This document shows, piece after piece, positions 16,916 to 26,023 of a DNA stretch of 64,000 bases. Under the pieces are notes generated by a model. That model saw nothing but the letters and a program-made list of their open reading frames with translations. It made no database searches and was not told the DNA's origin. How positions within the stretch are numbered: the stretch's first letter is position 1; every line of letters begins with the position of its first letter. The position numbers were made by a program, and so were the translations under genes. Source of the DNA: Planctomycetales bacterium (GTDB lineage Bacteria; Planctomycetota; Planctomycetia; Isosphaerales; Isosphaeraceae); NCBI GenBank assembly GCA_027449865.1, contig DAIDKV010000093.1, positions 24,820-88,819 on the forward strand, read 5' to 3'.

Positions 16916-18384
16916 ATTACTCGAGCGTCTTCGATCGGATCGCGAACCGTCGGGCGAAGGAGTTGAGCCTCTCGCCCCGCGACCGGCCCCGGTTGCTCCG
17001 CCTCACCCGCGACGCCGACCCGCAGGCCGTCCTGATCCGGCTGTTCCTGCTCGGCGTCTCGGTCCCGCTGGAAGACTTCCGCCGGACCGTCGCGCCGATG
17101 GACCCGCTCGACTGGGCCTCGCTCGGCCTGGTCGACATCCAGGATGACGCCGTCCGCCGACAGCTCCTCGTCCGGCCATTCGGACCGTTCATCCTGGCCC
17201 ACGATCCCCAGGCCAACGACGCGTCTCCTCGTCCCGATATCGTCCCGGGCGTCTCCAGCACCACGATGGCCTGCGCCTCGATGCTCGTCCGGCCCCAGGC
17301 GGGCCGGGCTCTCGACCTGGGGACCGGCAGCGGCTACCTCGCCCTGATCTACGCCGGGCATTGCCGGGAAGTTCTCGCCACCGACGTCAACCCCCGCGCC
17401 GTCGGGCTCGCCCGGCTCAACGCCATGCTCAATCGGATCGACCACATCGAGGCCGCGCAAGGGAGTCTCTTCGAGCCGGCCGGCGATCAGCGGTTCGACC
17501 TGATCGGCTCCAATCCCCCCTTCGTCGTCTCGCCGGCCGAGGGCCCGATGTACCGCGATAGCGGCCTCCACGGAGACGCGATCACCGAGCAGATCGTCCG
17601 GAACGCCCCCGCCCATCTGAACGAGGGCGGCTTCGCCCAGGTCATCTGCAACTGGGCCCGGATCGCCGGGGAGAACTGGCTCGACCGGCTCTCGGGCTGG
17701 CTGGAAGACTCGGGCTGCGACGTCTGGATCGTCCATTCCTATTCCGAGGACCCCGGCGACTACGCCCAGCACTGGGTCGCCCATCCCGGCGCTGCCTCGC
17801 CCGACGCCGTCGCCGACGAGTTCGATCGCTGGATGGACTACTACGATCGAAATCGGATCGAGGCCATCGATGCCGGGATCATCAGCCTCCGTCGACGGTC
17901 GGGCGGCCCAAACTGGGTGCGTATCGACCAGGAGAGCGACCCCGCTCTCTACCCCGGCGAGGCCATCCTTCGGGGCTTCGCGGCGCACGACCTGATCGAT
18001 CGAATCCAGGACGACGTCCCCCTGCTGGCGATGCGGCTCCGCTGCCGGCCCGAGGTCAACGTCTCGCAACGGCTGGAGCCCACGGAGACCGGCTGGACCG
18101 TCGCAAGCGCCCGATGCACCCTCGGCGGCGGCCTGACGTTCGACGGAGGCGTCAATCCGCTTGTCTTCCACCTGCTCACCCTCTGCCGAGGGCAACGTCC
18201 CCTCTCCGACGTCCTGAACGAGGTGGCCGCGCGCCTCGGCCAGACCCCGGACGAGATCCGTCCCGAAGCGCTCGCCCTCGCGCGCCGACTGACACTCCAC
18301 GGCTTCCTCTGGCCGGCCGACCGTCCGCTCGCCCCCTGGTCTTCCGAGGCCGACGACGACCCCGGCCCGAACCTTTCCCCCTGA
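16825..18384 (+). CDS. Class I SAM-dependent methyltransferase (HemK/RsmC-like)
   Basis: A 519-residue methyltransferase. Residues 1-150 form an N-terminal helical domain ([20 protein letters not shown]). The SAM site is [10 protein letters not shown] at about 163, with acidic ATDVNPRAV downstream, and catalytic motif NPPF at about 230, as in enzymes that methylate Gln, Asn or nucleic acid bases. About 150 residues follow the Rossmann domain. The layout resembles actinobacterial and planctomycete PrmC-like proteins with DUF7059 and DUF7782 flanks (recalled, not verified). Start 16825 has GGAG ten bases upstream. Substrate unknown. Two 5'-truncated copies lie upstream in this window. Confidence 0.85.
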   Translation: MSNPSKFGAISLDRPNDLHRVRDVLDRAGYDYSSVFDRIANRRAKELSLSPRDRPRLLRLTRDADPQAVLIRLFLLGVSVPLEDFRRTVAPMDPLDWASLGLVDIQDDAVRRQLLVRPFGPFILAHDPQANDASPRPDIVPGVSSTTMACASMLVRPQAGRALDLGTGSGYLALIYAGHCREVLATDVNPRAVGLARLNAMLNRIDHIEAAQGSLFEPAGDQRFDLIGSNPPFVVSPAEGPMYRDSGLHGDAITEQIVRNAPAHLNEGGFAQVICNWARIAGENWLDRLSGWLEDSGCDVWIVHSYSEDPGDYAQHWVAHPGAASPDAVADEFDRWMDYYDRNRIEAIDAGIISLRRRSGGPNWVRIDQESDPALYPGEAILRGFAAHDLIDRIQDDVPLLAMRLRCRPEVNVSQRLEPTETGWTVASARCTLGGGLTFDGGVNPLVFHLLTLCRGQRPLSDVLNEVAARLGQTPDEIRPEALALARRLTLHGFLWPADRPLAPWSSEADDDPGPNLSP

Positions 18385-18548
18385 CGACCCGACCACAAGA
18401 GACGCGTCGGGCCTTGTTTCGGGTCGCCGCGAACCTTAGACTCTTCGCGCAACAACGCGAGTACCGGCGCGGGCGATGCGGGCGATGTCCGGCCGGTTCG
18501 GAACGAGGCCGGCCGTTCTCGAGGCCCGCGGGATTGATGGTCATCGTC

Positions 18549-19616
18549 ATGCCTTCCACACCTCGGATCGACATTGAGGCACTCCTCGCACCCATCCCGG
18601 GAGATTCCCCATCGGGAGGCTCGGTGCCGTTCGCCGTTCGTGAGAAGCTGGAGGAATGCCGGAAGGAGGTCAATCCCGACGACTACGATCCCAGGGACCC
18701 CATGCGCCCCGAATCCGCGCAAAAGGCCGACTGGCCCACGGCGGCTCGGGTCGCCACCGAGACTCTCGCCAGTACCTCCAAGGATCTCCTCGTCGCCGCC
18801 CGGCTCACCGAGGCCCTGACCCGCCATCATGGATTCGGAGGACTGCGCGACGGCCTTCGACTCCTCCGACGGATGATCACCGAGTGCTGGGACCGCCTCA
18901 ACCCGCCGATCGAGAGCGAGGAAGACCTGGAAGTTCGAGCGGCCCCCCTGCACTGGCTGGACGAGCCCGACCGAGGCGCCCGATTCCCGAACTCCGTCCG
19001 ACAGGTTCCCATCGTCCGGGTCGACGACGCCCAGTACGGCTGGCTCCAGTGGAAACTTGCCCAGGGCGGCAAGGGAAACCTCTCCACCGCCGACTTCGAG
19101 AAGGCCATCCTGGCAGCACCCCGCGAGGATTGCCAGCGCGCCTTCGACGATCTCACCGAGGCCTGGCAGGAATTGGACACCCTGGCCCGCGAGCTCAACG
19201 GACGGATGGGATCCTATGCCCCATCGCTCGCCGGACTCCGCCAGGCAGTGGGAGAGTGTCGAACACTCGCCCAGCAAATCCTCCAGAAAAAGGGGCCGGA
19301 TCCCACACAGGCGAGCGAGCCGGCCACCGAACCAACGCCCGCCGTCGAGGGCGAGGACGTGGCAAGTCGACCGGCCGACCAGGGAGCCTTTGTCGCCCGG
19401 CAGGTCGCCTCGCGAGCGCAGGTTTACCAGCAACTCGCGGAGGCCGCCGCCATCCTCCAGCAGATCGAGCCGCATAGCCCAATCCCCTACCTGATCAACC
19501 GCGTCGTCGAGCTGGGTGGCCTGCGCTTCCCCGAACTGATGCGCGAGCTGATCCGCGACGCCGAGGTGCTCTCCGGGATGAACCGCGAACTGGGCATCAA
19601 ACCACCCGACGAATAA
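18549..19616 (+). CDS. tssA: T6SS baseplate-cap protein TssA
   Basis: A 355-residue TssA with the ImpA_N domain at the N-terminus (IDIEALLAPIPGDSPSGGSV and the helical TRHHGFGGLRDGLRLL region), a Pro/Ala linker at about 250-285, and a C-terminal segment with PHSPIPYLINRVVELGGL typical of TssA. It would initiate baseplate assembly and steer sheath polymerisation. Start is 18549, or ATG 18537 four codons earlier; neither has a strong ribosome binding site. It is the first gene of the T6SS core run but is separated from tssB by about 490 bases. Confidence 0.92.
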   Translation: MPSTPRIDIEALLAPIPGDSPSGGSVPFAVREKLEECRKEVNPDDYDPRDPMRPESAQKADWPTAARVATETLASTSKDLLVAARLTEALTRHHGFGGLRDGLRLLRRMITECWDRLNPPIESEEDLEVRAAPLHWLDEPDRGARFPNSVRQVPIVRVDDAQYGWLQWKLAQGGKGNLSTADFEKAILAAPREDCQRAFDDLTEAWQELDTLARELNGRMGSYAPSLAGLRQAVGECRTLAQQILQKKGPDPTQASEPATEPTPAVEGEDVASRPADQGAFVARQVASRAQVYQQLAEAAAILQQIEPHSPIPYLINRVVELGGLRFPELMRELIRDAEVLSGMNRELGIKPPDE

Positions 19617-19873
19617 ATGGAATCGCGAAAAGGAGGTCTCGAAATTCCTGGGTCACGGCGCCGGGGGGTGGTCGTAATCAAGACGACCGGCCAGGAAGCG
19701 GAAGAGCCGGTCAAGTGGACCACGGGGCGAGACACGCCACTCGTTGGTCCGTCATGGAGTGGATCGTCGCGATCCCAGGCGAGACCCATCATCCCGTCTC
19801 GCGGGACGGCCCCACGAGAGGGCCCGAATCCAGAAGCCTCTTCGGAAAATTCTGGGTTCTTTGAAAAAGACTC

Positions 19874-19889
19874 CGGACATACATGTCCG
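19874..19889. promoter_or_regulatory. Inverted repeat upstream of tssB promoter
   Basis: CGGACAT-AC-ATGTCCG, perfect seven-base arms with a two-base centre. It lies about 27 bases before the candidate -35 box, a position suitable for an activator or operator site. Confidence 0.45.
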
Positions 19890-19915
19890 AAACGGTTGGC
19901 ATTTCGGGAGCCTCC

Positions 19916-19944
19916 TTGCGGGAAGTGTGTTCCCGCCTTATTCT
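19916..19944 (+). promoter_or_regulatory. Candidate tssB promoter with palindromic spacer
   Basis: TTGCGG (19916-19921) and TATTCT (19939-19944) are separated by 17 bases. A perfect inverted repeat GCGGGAA-N5-TTCCCGC (19918-19936) overlaps the -35 and fills the spacer, as a repressor operator would. The same hairpin followed by a T-containing stretch could instead end transcription of tssA. Confidence 0.4.
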
Positions 19945-20108
19945 GCCAGTAGCGGGGTTGATTCCTCGCCGTTGATCGGCTCTCGGCTGGTGGAAGCCGA
20001 TGACGTCGCCGGAAGTCTGAGCCGTCCTGGCCCGGTGGTTCGTTCAGACGGCCCTGGTCTGGGCGCGAGCACGACCAGACCGCGGGCCGGAATTCCAGAG
20101 AGGATGAC

Positions 20109-20648
20109 ATGTCAAGTCTTGCACACAAGCTGGATCGTGTCCGACGGCCGCGGGTCCAGATCACCTACGACGTCGATACCAACGGCGCGATGGAGAAAAA
20201 AGAGCTCCCGTTCGTGGTCGGCGTCCTGGCCGACCTCTCCGGGCAGCCGTCGAGTCCCCTGCGTCCGCTCAAGGAGCGGAAGGCGGTCATGATCGATCGC
20301 GACAATTTCAACGACGTGATGTCCCGCGCGACCCCCCGCGTGGCAATGAAAGTACAGAACCGCCTGACCGACGAGGATACGAAGCTGGCCGTCGAGTTGA
20401 ACTTCAAGTCGATGGACGACTTCGACCCCGCCCGAGTCGCCGAGCAGGTTCCGGCGCTCAAAAAACTGCTGGAGATGCGGCTGGAGCTGACCCAGCTTCT
20501 TAGCAAGATGGAAGGCAACGACAAGCTCGACCAGCTTCTGGCCGAGGTCCTGAGCAATACCGACAAGGCCCGCGAGCTGGCCCGGCAGATGGGCATCGGC
20601 GAGGACGACGGCTCCTCGTCCGCGACCCCCGAAGCGGAGGCGAAGTGA
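20109..20648 (+). CDS. tssB: T6SS contractile sheath small subunit TssB (VipA)
   Basis: A 179-residue TssB. It forms the contractile sheath with TssC around the Hcp tube. Family features: RPRVQITYDVDTNGAMEKKE, LPFVVGVLADLSGQ, KAVMIDRDNFNDVMSRATPR and DDFDPARVAEQVPALKKLLE. The C-terminus is an acidic Ser-rich tail. Start 20109 follows AGAGGATGAC. The stop overlaps the tssC start by one base (TGATG). Confidence 0.97.
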   Translation: MSSLAHKLDRVRRPRVQITYDVDTNGAMEKKELPFVVGVLADLSGQPSSPLRPLKERKAVMIDRDNFNDVMSRATPRVAMKVQNRLTDEDTKLAVELNFKSMDDFDPARVAEQVPALKKLLEMRLELTQLLSKMEGNDKLDQLLAEVLSNTDKARELARQMGIGEDDGSSSATPEAEAK

Positions 20649-22135
20649 TGAGCACGGGAACCGAACGATCACCGGCCGCCGGAGCCGCCGCCCAGACCGT
20701 GGAGGCTCCCGACCTGCTCTCCCAGGTCATCGCGGCCACCCGCCCGCAGAGCAACACCGAGCAGGAACGGGCCAGGGATTACTTTCGACAGTTCCTTGAC
20801 CACGCCGTCAAGCCCGGCCAGGTCGTCAGCAAGGACGCCGAGCAAAACATCAAATCCTGGATCGCCGAGATCGACAAGAAACTCTCGGCCCAGATGAACG
20901 AGATCCTTCACGACCCCGGGCTCCAGCAGCTTGAGTCGACCTGGCGCGGCCTGCACTACCTCGTCCACCAGTCGGAAACCGGCGAGGCGCTGAAGATCCG
21001 CGTCCTCAACGTCAAGAAGCAGGAACTCTTCAAGGACCTGGAGCGAGCCGTCGAGTTCGACCAGAGCAGCCTCTTCAAGAAGATTTACGAGGAGGAATAC
21101 GGACAGCTCGGCGGGCAGCCCTACGGGATGCTCGTGGGCGACTACGAGTTCGGCCGCAATGCCGAGGATGTCAACCTCCTGAAGATGATCTCGGGCGTGG
21201 CGGCGGCCGCTCACGCGCCGTTCGTCTCCAACGCCAGCCCGAAGCTCTTCAACATGGAGAGCTTCACCGAGCTGGCCAACCCCCGCGACCTCGCCAAGAT
21301 CTTCGAGGCCGTCGAGTACGCCCCCTGGCGCTCGTTCCGCCAGTCGGAAGACTCCCGGTACGTCGCGCTGGCCATGCCCCGGGTCCTGGCCCGGCTCCCC
21401 TACGGCCAGGATTTCAAGCGGGTCACCGAGTTCAATTTCGAGGAGGAGGTCGACGGCACCGAGCACAACAACTACACCTGGATGGGAGCCGCGTGGGCCT
21501 ACGCGTCCCGGATCACCGACGCCTACGCCCAGTGGGGCTGGATGGCCCGAAGCCGGGGTGTCGAGGGTGGCGGCAAGGTCGAGAACCTGCCGGTCCACAC
21601 CTTCCCCACCGACGACGGCGACGTCGCCATGAAATGCCCGACCGAAATCGCCATCTCCGACCGCCGCGAGTTCGAGCTCTCGAACCTCGGCTTCATGCCT
21701 CTGCTCCACAGCAAGGGGAGCGACTTTGCCGTCTTCATGGGGGCGCAGTCGTGCCAGAAGCCCAAGACCTACTTCGACCCGACCGCCAACGCCAACGCCG
21801 AGCTCTCCACCAAGTTCAACCTGATGCTCTGCACCTCTCGGTTCGCCCACTATCTCAAGGTGATGGCCAGGGACAAGATCGGCTCGTTCATGGAAGTGAA
21901 CGAATGCGCCACCTGGCTGAACGAGTGGATTCAAAACTACGTCGTCTCCAGCCCGGAACTCGTCAGCGATGACATCAAGGCCCGCTGCCCGCTCGCCGAG
22001 GCCCGGGTCGATGTCCGTCCCGTCGCGGGCAAGCCGGGCTATTACGAGGCGGTGGCCTATCTCCGCCCCCACTTCCAGCTCGAGGCGCTCGCGGCCTCGA
22101 TGCGACTCGTCGCCGAGGTCCCCAAGAGAGCCTGA
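20648..22135 (+). CDS. tssC: T6SS contractile sheath large subunit TssC (VipB)
   Basis: A 495-residue TssC, normal length. Typical sequence includes IAEIDKKLSAQMNEILHDP, LESTWRGLHYLV, ILNVKKQEL-like RVLNVKKQELFKDL, YGMLVGDYEFGRNAEDVNLL, and FRQSEDSRYVALAMPRVLAR. It pairs with TssB through handshake strands to build the sheath. ATG 20648 overlaps the tssB stop, showing tight translational coupling. hcp follows after 125 bases. Confidence 0.97.
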   Translation: MSTGTERSPAAGAAAQTVEAPDLLSQVIAATRPQSNTEQERARDYFRQFLDHAVKPGQVVSKDAEQNIKSWIAEIDKKLSAQMNEILHDPGLQQLESTWRGLHYLVHQSETGEALKIRVLNVKKQELFKDLERAVEFDQSSLFKKIYEEEYGQLGGQPYGMLVGDYEFGRNAEDVNLLKMISGVAAAAHAPFVSNASPKLFNMESFTELANPRDLAKIFEAVEYAPWRSFRQSEDSRYVALAMPRVLARLPYGQDFKRVTEFNFEEEVDGTEHNNYTWMGAAWAYASRITDAYAQWGWMARSRGVEGGGKVENLPVHTFPTDDGDVAMKCPTEIAISDRREFELSNLGFMPLLHSKGSDFAVFMGAQSCQKPKTYFDPTANANAELSTKFNLMLCTSRFAHYLKVMARDKIGSFMEVNECATWLNEWIQNYVVSSPELVSDDIKARCPLAEARVDVRPVAGKPGYYEAVAYLRPHFQLEALAASMRLVAEVPKRA

Positions 22136-22260
22136 TCGCCCCGCTCTCGCAGCCACAATCTTCCTCGGGGCCGAGGTCGCGGCCCCGGTCGATCCGCCGA
22201 TGACAGGTTTCGTGTCGGTTCCGTGACGAATCCTTTCCTTTGCAATGGAGCACGCTTCCC

Positions 22261-22764
22261 ATGTCGTTCGACACGTACATGAAGATCTCGGGCCCGGACG
22301 TCGAGGGCGAATCGACGGCCAAGGACGTGGACAAGTACATCGAGATTTACTCGTTCTCGTGGGGCGCCTCGAACTCCACCACCGTCGGACCGGGCTCATC
22401 CGGTCTGGCCGCGGGCCGGGCCTCGGTCTCGAGCTTCAGCGTGATGAAAAAGACCGAGAAGTCGTCGCCCTCGCTCTTCGCGGCCTGCTGTGCCGGGCAG
22501 CACTACAAAAAGGCCGAGGTCGTCCTGCGAAAGGCGACCGGGACCGACGGCGGCCAGAAGCCGTTCCTCAAGTACACCTTCGAGGACGTGATGGTCGAGT
22601 CGATCCAGTGGTCGGGCTCGTCGGGCGGCGACGACACACCGACCGAATCGGTCAGCTTCGCCTTCGCCAAGGTGAAGATCGACTACTACAAGCAGGATGA
22701 GGCGACCGGCTCGATGGCGTCGGCCGGCAACGCGAGCTGGGACCTGACCAAGGTCTCGAAGTGA
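22261..22764 (+). CDS. hcp: T6SS tube protein Hcp (TssD)
   Basis: A 167-residue Hcp that stacks as hexameric rings to form the secreted tube and can chaperone small effectors. Starts MSFDTYMKISGPDVEGES and shows IEIYSFSWGASNSTTV, SSFSVMKKTEKSSPSLF and VESIQWSGSSGGDDTPTESV, then FAFAKVKIDYY, the usual closing strand. No extension domain. GGAG lies a little upstream of the ATG. It follows tssC, as in many clusters. Confidence 0.97.
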   Translation: MSFDTYMKISGPDVEGESTAKDVDKYIEIYSFSWGASNSTTVGPGSSGLAAGRASVSSFSVMKKTEKSSPSLFAACCAGQHYKKAEVVLRKATGTDGGQKPFLKYTFEDVMVESIQWSGSSGGDDTPTESVSFAFAKVKIDYYKQDEATGSMASAGNASWDLTKVSK

Positions 22765-22867
22765 CCGGAGACCGCCCCTGGTCCGAGCGACCGGGGGCGG
22801 TCCGACCCTGGCCTTGCATCCCATCCGTCTCGATCCGCCGCCCAGGACCCTTGAGGAGACCCATCCC

Positions 22868-23668
22868 ATGAACGCCGGCGAGCTGTACCGGGCCGGGCGC
22901 CTGGGCGAGGCGATCGAGGCCCAGATTCAGGACGTGAAGGCCGCGGCGCTCGATCCGTCGCGGCGGCTCTTCCTCTTCGAGCTTTTGGCCTTCGCCGGAG
23001 ACCTCAAGCGAGCGCGAACGCAGATCGAGGCGATCTCGTATCGCGACGTCGACCTGGACGCCGCCGTCGCCGCCTACGCCAAGCTGCTCGACGCCGAGCA
23101 GGCCCGACGCGACCTCTTCGCCCGGGGCGCCTCGCCCGGGTTCTTCGGCGAGCCCGCCGAGCACCTCCGGCTCCGGCTCGAAGCGGTCCGGTGCCTGCGC
23201 GAGGGGCAATCCGCCGAGGCCGCCGAGGCGCTCGGCCGGGCCAACGAGGCCATGCCGGCGGTTCGCGGCCAGCTCAACGGCCAGCCGTTCGAATCGCTCC
23301 GCGACGCCGACGACCTCTTCGCCGGCGTCCTGGAGGTGATGGCCCACGGCCGATACTTCTGGGTCGGCCTCGATCAGGTTCGGCTACTGACGACCGAGCC
23401 GCCGCGTTATCCTCGCGACCTCCTGTTCCTGCCCGCGCATCTGGAGCTGGAGGCCGAGCAGGGAGACATCTTCCTCCCCGCGCTCTACCCCGGCTCGCAC
23501 GAGCACGCCGACGATCAGGTCCGGCTCGGGCGGATGACCGACTGGAAGGAGCTCGACGGCGGCGCGATGCTCGGCGTCGGGCTGCACACCCTCCTGCGCG
23601 ACGACGACGCCATCGGCCTGCTCGAGATCCGCGAGTGGCGGTCGGAGCACGAGTCCGAGGGATCCTGA
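22868..23668 (+). CDS. tagJ: T6SS accessory protein TagJ (ImpE)
   Basis: A 266-residue ImpE/TagJ protein. N-terminal half is helical and TPR-like (AGELYRAGRLGEAIEAQIQD, SRRLFLFELLAFAGDLKRA); the C-terminal part has RYPRDLLFLPAHLELEAEQG and the FLPALYPGSHEHADDQVRLG signature. TagJ proteins bind the sheath subunit TssB and modulate ClpV-driven sheath disassembly. GAGGAGA precedes the start. It is placed between hcp and tssE, the usual order for TagJ-containing systems. Confidence 0.93.
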   Translation: MNAGELYRAGRLGEAIEAQIQDVKAAALDPSRRLFLFELLAFAGDLKRARTQIEAISYRDVDLDAAVAAYAKLLDAEQARRDLFARGASPGFFGEPAEHLRLRLEAVRCLREGQSAEAAEALGRANEAMPAVRGQLNGQPFESLRDADDLFAGVLEVMAHGRYFWVGLDQVRLLTTEPPRYPRDLLFLPAHLELEAEQGDIFLPALYPGSHEHADDQVRLGRMTDWKELDGGAMLGVGLHTLLRDDDAIGLLEIREWRSEHESEGS

Positions 23669-23687
23669 CGAGGAAGGCCGATCGCCC

Positions 23688-24170
23688 ATGTCCCGGATCT
23701 CGCCGCACGAGGGGCTCCGGCCCTCGATCCTCGACCGGCTGGTTGACCCCGAATCGGCCGGGACCGCCGCACGTCGCGGCTACAGCGTGGATCAAATGAT
23801 CGACGCCGTGCGCGCCGACCTGGAGGACCTGTTGAACTCCCGGCGGATGGTCGCCGCCTTCCCCGACGATCTGCCCGAGGTCCGCCGCTCGGTGGTCGCT
23901 TACGGCATCCCCGATCTTTCCGCCCACGAGGCCGCCGGGCCCAACACCGCCAGCCTCGTTTGCGCGGAGATCGAGGAAGCCATCGCGGCGTTCGAGCCGA
24001 GGCTCACCAACGTCCGGGTCGTTCCGCTGAAGGGGGATGTGTCGAAATCGTTGCGGCTGGATTTTGAGATCCGGGCGACGCTTCGCCTCGACCCCTCCCC
24101 GGAAGTCGCATTCCTGACCCTCCTCAAGCTCACCACCGGCGAGGCGTCGGTGGAGCGGGCGGGCGGGTGA
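23688..24170 (+). CDS. tssE: T6SS baseplate protein TssE (gp25-like)
   Basis: A 160-residue gp25-like wedge protein of the baseplate. Features: PSILDRLVDPESAG at the start, DQMIDAVRADLEDLLNSRR, SVVAYGIPDLS and IEEAIAAFEPRLTNVRVVPL, then a LDFEIRATLRLDPSPEV strand. Length is normal. It begins 19 bases after tagJ and its stop lies next to the tssF start, so the genes are co-translated. Confidence 0.95.
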   Translation: MSRISPHEGLRPSILDRLVDPESAGTAARRGYSVDQMIDAVRADLEDLLNSRRMVAAFPDDLPEVRRSVVAYGIPDLSAHEAAGPNTASLVCAEIEEAIAAFEPRLTNVRVVPLKGDVSKSLRLDFEIRATLRLDPSPEVAFLTLLKLTTGEASVERAGG

Positions 24171-24175
24171 AGCCG

Positions 24176-26023
24176 ATGAGCGAGACCCTCTATCCCTATT
24201 ACGAACGCGAGCTCACGTTCATCCGCCAGTTCGCTCAGGAATTCGCCCGGCTCTATCCGGCGACGGCCAGCCGCCTGCTCCTGGAGCCCGACCGCAGCAC
24301 GGATCCGCACGTCGAGCGCCTGATCGAGTCGTTCGCGCTGCTGACCGGTCGCATCCAGCACAAGCTCGACGACGAGTTCCCCGAGCTGACCAACGCGATG
24401 CTCGGCGTGCTCTATCCGCATTACCTGGCGCCGATTCCATCGATGGCGATCGTGCAGTTCGAGCTGGATGCCGAGCGGAGCCGGTCGCCCGAGGGCTTCA
24501 CCATCGACCGGCTCAGCGGCCTGCGAAGCCGGCCTGTGGATGACCTGCCGTGCCGCTATCGCACCGGATATCCCGTGCGGCTCTGGCCGGTCCGGGTCGC
24601 CGAGGCCGGCCTGATCCGTCCGCCTTTTCCGAAAGGGCTCGAACCGCCCCGAGGAACGGTCGCGGCGATCCGGCTCCGGCTCGACGCCGAGGGAAGCCAC
24701 CGCTTCTCCGCCCTCGCCCTCGATCGCCTTCGGTTCTACCTCAAGGGTGAGAGCGAGACGGTCGCCCTGCTCTACGACCTGCTCTTCAACCACGCGCTCC
24801 AGGTCGTCCTGCGCGATCCTTCGGCCGACCCCGCCCGGCCGCCGGTGGTGCTCCGACCCGCCGAGGCCCTGGCTCCGGTCGGCTTCGAGCCCGACGAGGG
24901 ACTACTCCCCTACCCTCCCCAATCCTTCGTCGGATACCGGCTACTCAGCGAGTTCTTCGCCTTCCCTAACAAGTTCCACTTCGTCGATCTCCTCGGCCTG
25001 CGCCGGGCCGCCTGCGATCGGCAAATGGAAGTGGTGATCTTCCTCGATCGGACCTGGCCCAAGCTGGAACGCGACATCGACACTCAAACATTCCGCCTCG
25101 GCTGCACCCCGGTGATCAACCTCTTCGATCAGACGGCCGAGCCCATCCCAATCGCGGAAACCCGGCAGGAATATCGAGTCGTTCCCGACGTCGCCTATCC
25201 GGACGGCATGGAGGTCTACTCGGTCGACGCCGTCACGAGCGTCGATCCGATCGCGGGCCGGACGACCGAATACTTGCCGTTCTACTCGCTCCGCCACGGC
25301 GCCTCGGCCGAGGCGGCCCGCGACTTCTGGTACGCGACCCGCCGGCCGTCGACGCGTCCGGGCGACCGCGGAACCGACGTCTTTCTCAGCCTGGTGAACC
25401 TCGATTTCAACGCCTCTCGCCCCAACGACCCAACGCTCGTGGTCCGTACCACCTGCACGAACCGGGAGCTGCCCGCGGTCTTGCAACAGGCCGGCGAACG
25501 CCTGATCTTCGACCTTGAGGCCGCCGCGCCGCTTTCCGGCATCCGCTGTTTGCAGTCGCCCTCGCTCCCACAACGGCCCCCGACGCGCAGGGGATCGTAC
25601 TGGCGGTTGATCTCTCACCTTTCTCTCAACCACCTCTCGCTGGCCAGTTCCGAGCGCGGGCGAGAGTCGCTCCAGGAGATCCTTCGCCTCTACGAGATCG
25701 CGGATTCCCGCGACGACTCGCACCGGGCGATGGTCGGCCGACACCTGATCGAGGGAATCACCTCGGTGAGCAGCCGGCGAGTGACCGGCCGGCTGCCGGG
25801 GGAAGGGCCGGCCGCCTTCTGCCGGGGAACCGAGGTCACCATCACCTTCGATGAGCCAAAATACATCGGCACCGGCGTCCTGCTCTTCGCCTCGGTTCTG
25901 GAACGCTTCCTCGGGCTCTACACCACCATCAACTCCTTCACCCAGCTTGTCGCCAGGACGACCCAGGACGGGAGACCGCTCAAAACATGGCCGCCGAGGT
26001 CGGGAAACCAGACTCTGATCTGA
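24176..26023 (+). CDS. tssF: T6SS baseplate protein TssF
   Basis: A 615-residue TssF, normal length. Starts SETLYPYYERELTFIRQFAQ, with EFARLYPATASRLLLEPDRS, DPHVERLIESFALLTGRIQ and HKLDDEFPELTNAMLGVLYP, all family hallmarks. It builds the baseplate wedge with TssE, TssG and TssK. ATG 24176 is preferred; a GTG at 24167 that overlaps the tssE stop is an alternative. The end overlaps tssG by 37 bases. Confidence 0.97.
   Translation: MSETLYPYYERELTFIRQFAQEFARLYPATASRLLLEPDRSTDPHVERLIESFALLTGRIQHKLDDEFPELTNAMLGVLYPHYLAPIPSMAIVQFELDAERSRSPEGFTIDRLSGLRSRPVDDLPCRYRTGYPVRLWPVRVAEAGLIRPPFPKGLEPPRGTVAAIRLRLDAEGSHRFSALALDRLRFYLKGESETVALLYDLLFNHALQVVLRDPSADPARPPVVLRPAEALAPVGFEPDEGLLPYPPQSFVGYRLLSEFFAFPNKFHFVDLLGLRRAACDRQMEVVIFLDRTWPKLERDIDTQTFRLGCTPVINLFDQTAEPIPIAETRQEYRVVPDVAYPDGMEVYSVDAVTSVDPIAGRTTEYLPFYSLRHGASAEAARDFWYATRRPSTRPGDRGTDVFLSLVNLDFNASRPNDPTLVVRTTCTNRELPAVLQQAGERLIFDLEAAAPLSGIRCLQSPSLPQRPPTRRGSYWRLISHLSLNHLSLASSERGRESLQEILRLYEIADSRDDSHRAMVGRHLIEGITSVSSRRVTGRLPGEGPAAFCRGTEVTITFDEPKYIGTGVLLFASVLERFLGLYTTINSFTQLVARTTQDGRPLKTWPPRSGNQTLI

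Larger units (their letters stand above)
19617..20108 (+). other. Regulatory region upstream of tssB
   Basis: About 490 bases without a supported gene. It holds two perfect inverted repeats and a promoter-like pair described separately, all within 19874-19944, about 165 bases before the tssB start. The start itself has AGAGGATGAC in front. Confidence 0.6.

Noticed and set aside
20669..22399. Long minus-strand frame opposite tssC and hcp
   Set aside because: Shadow of tssC codons; product is low-complexity and has no start signal.
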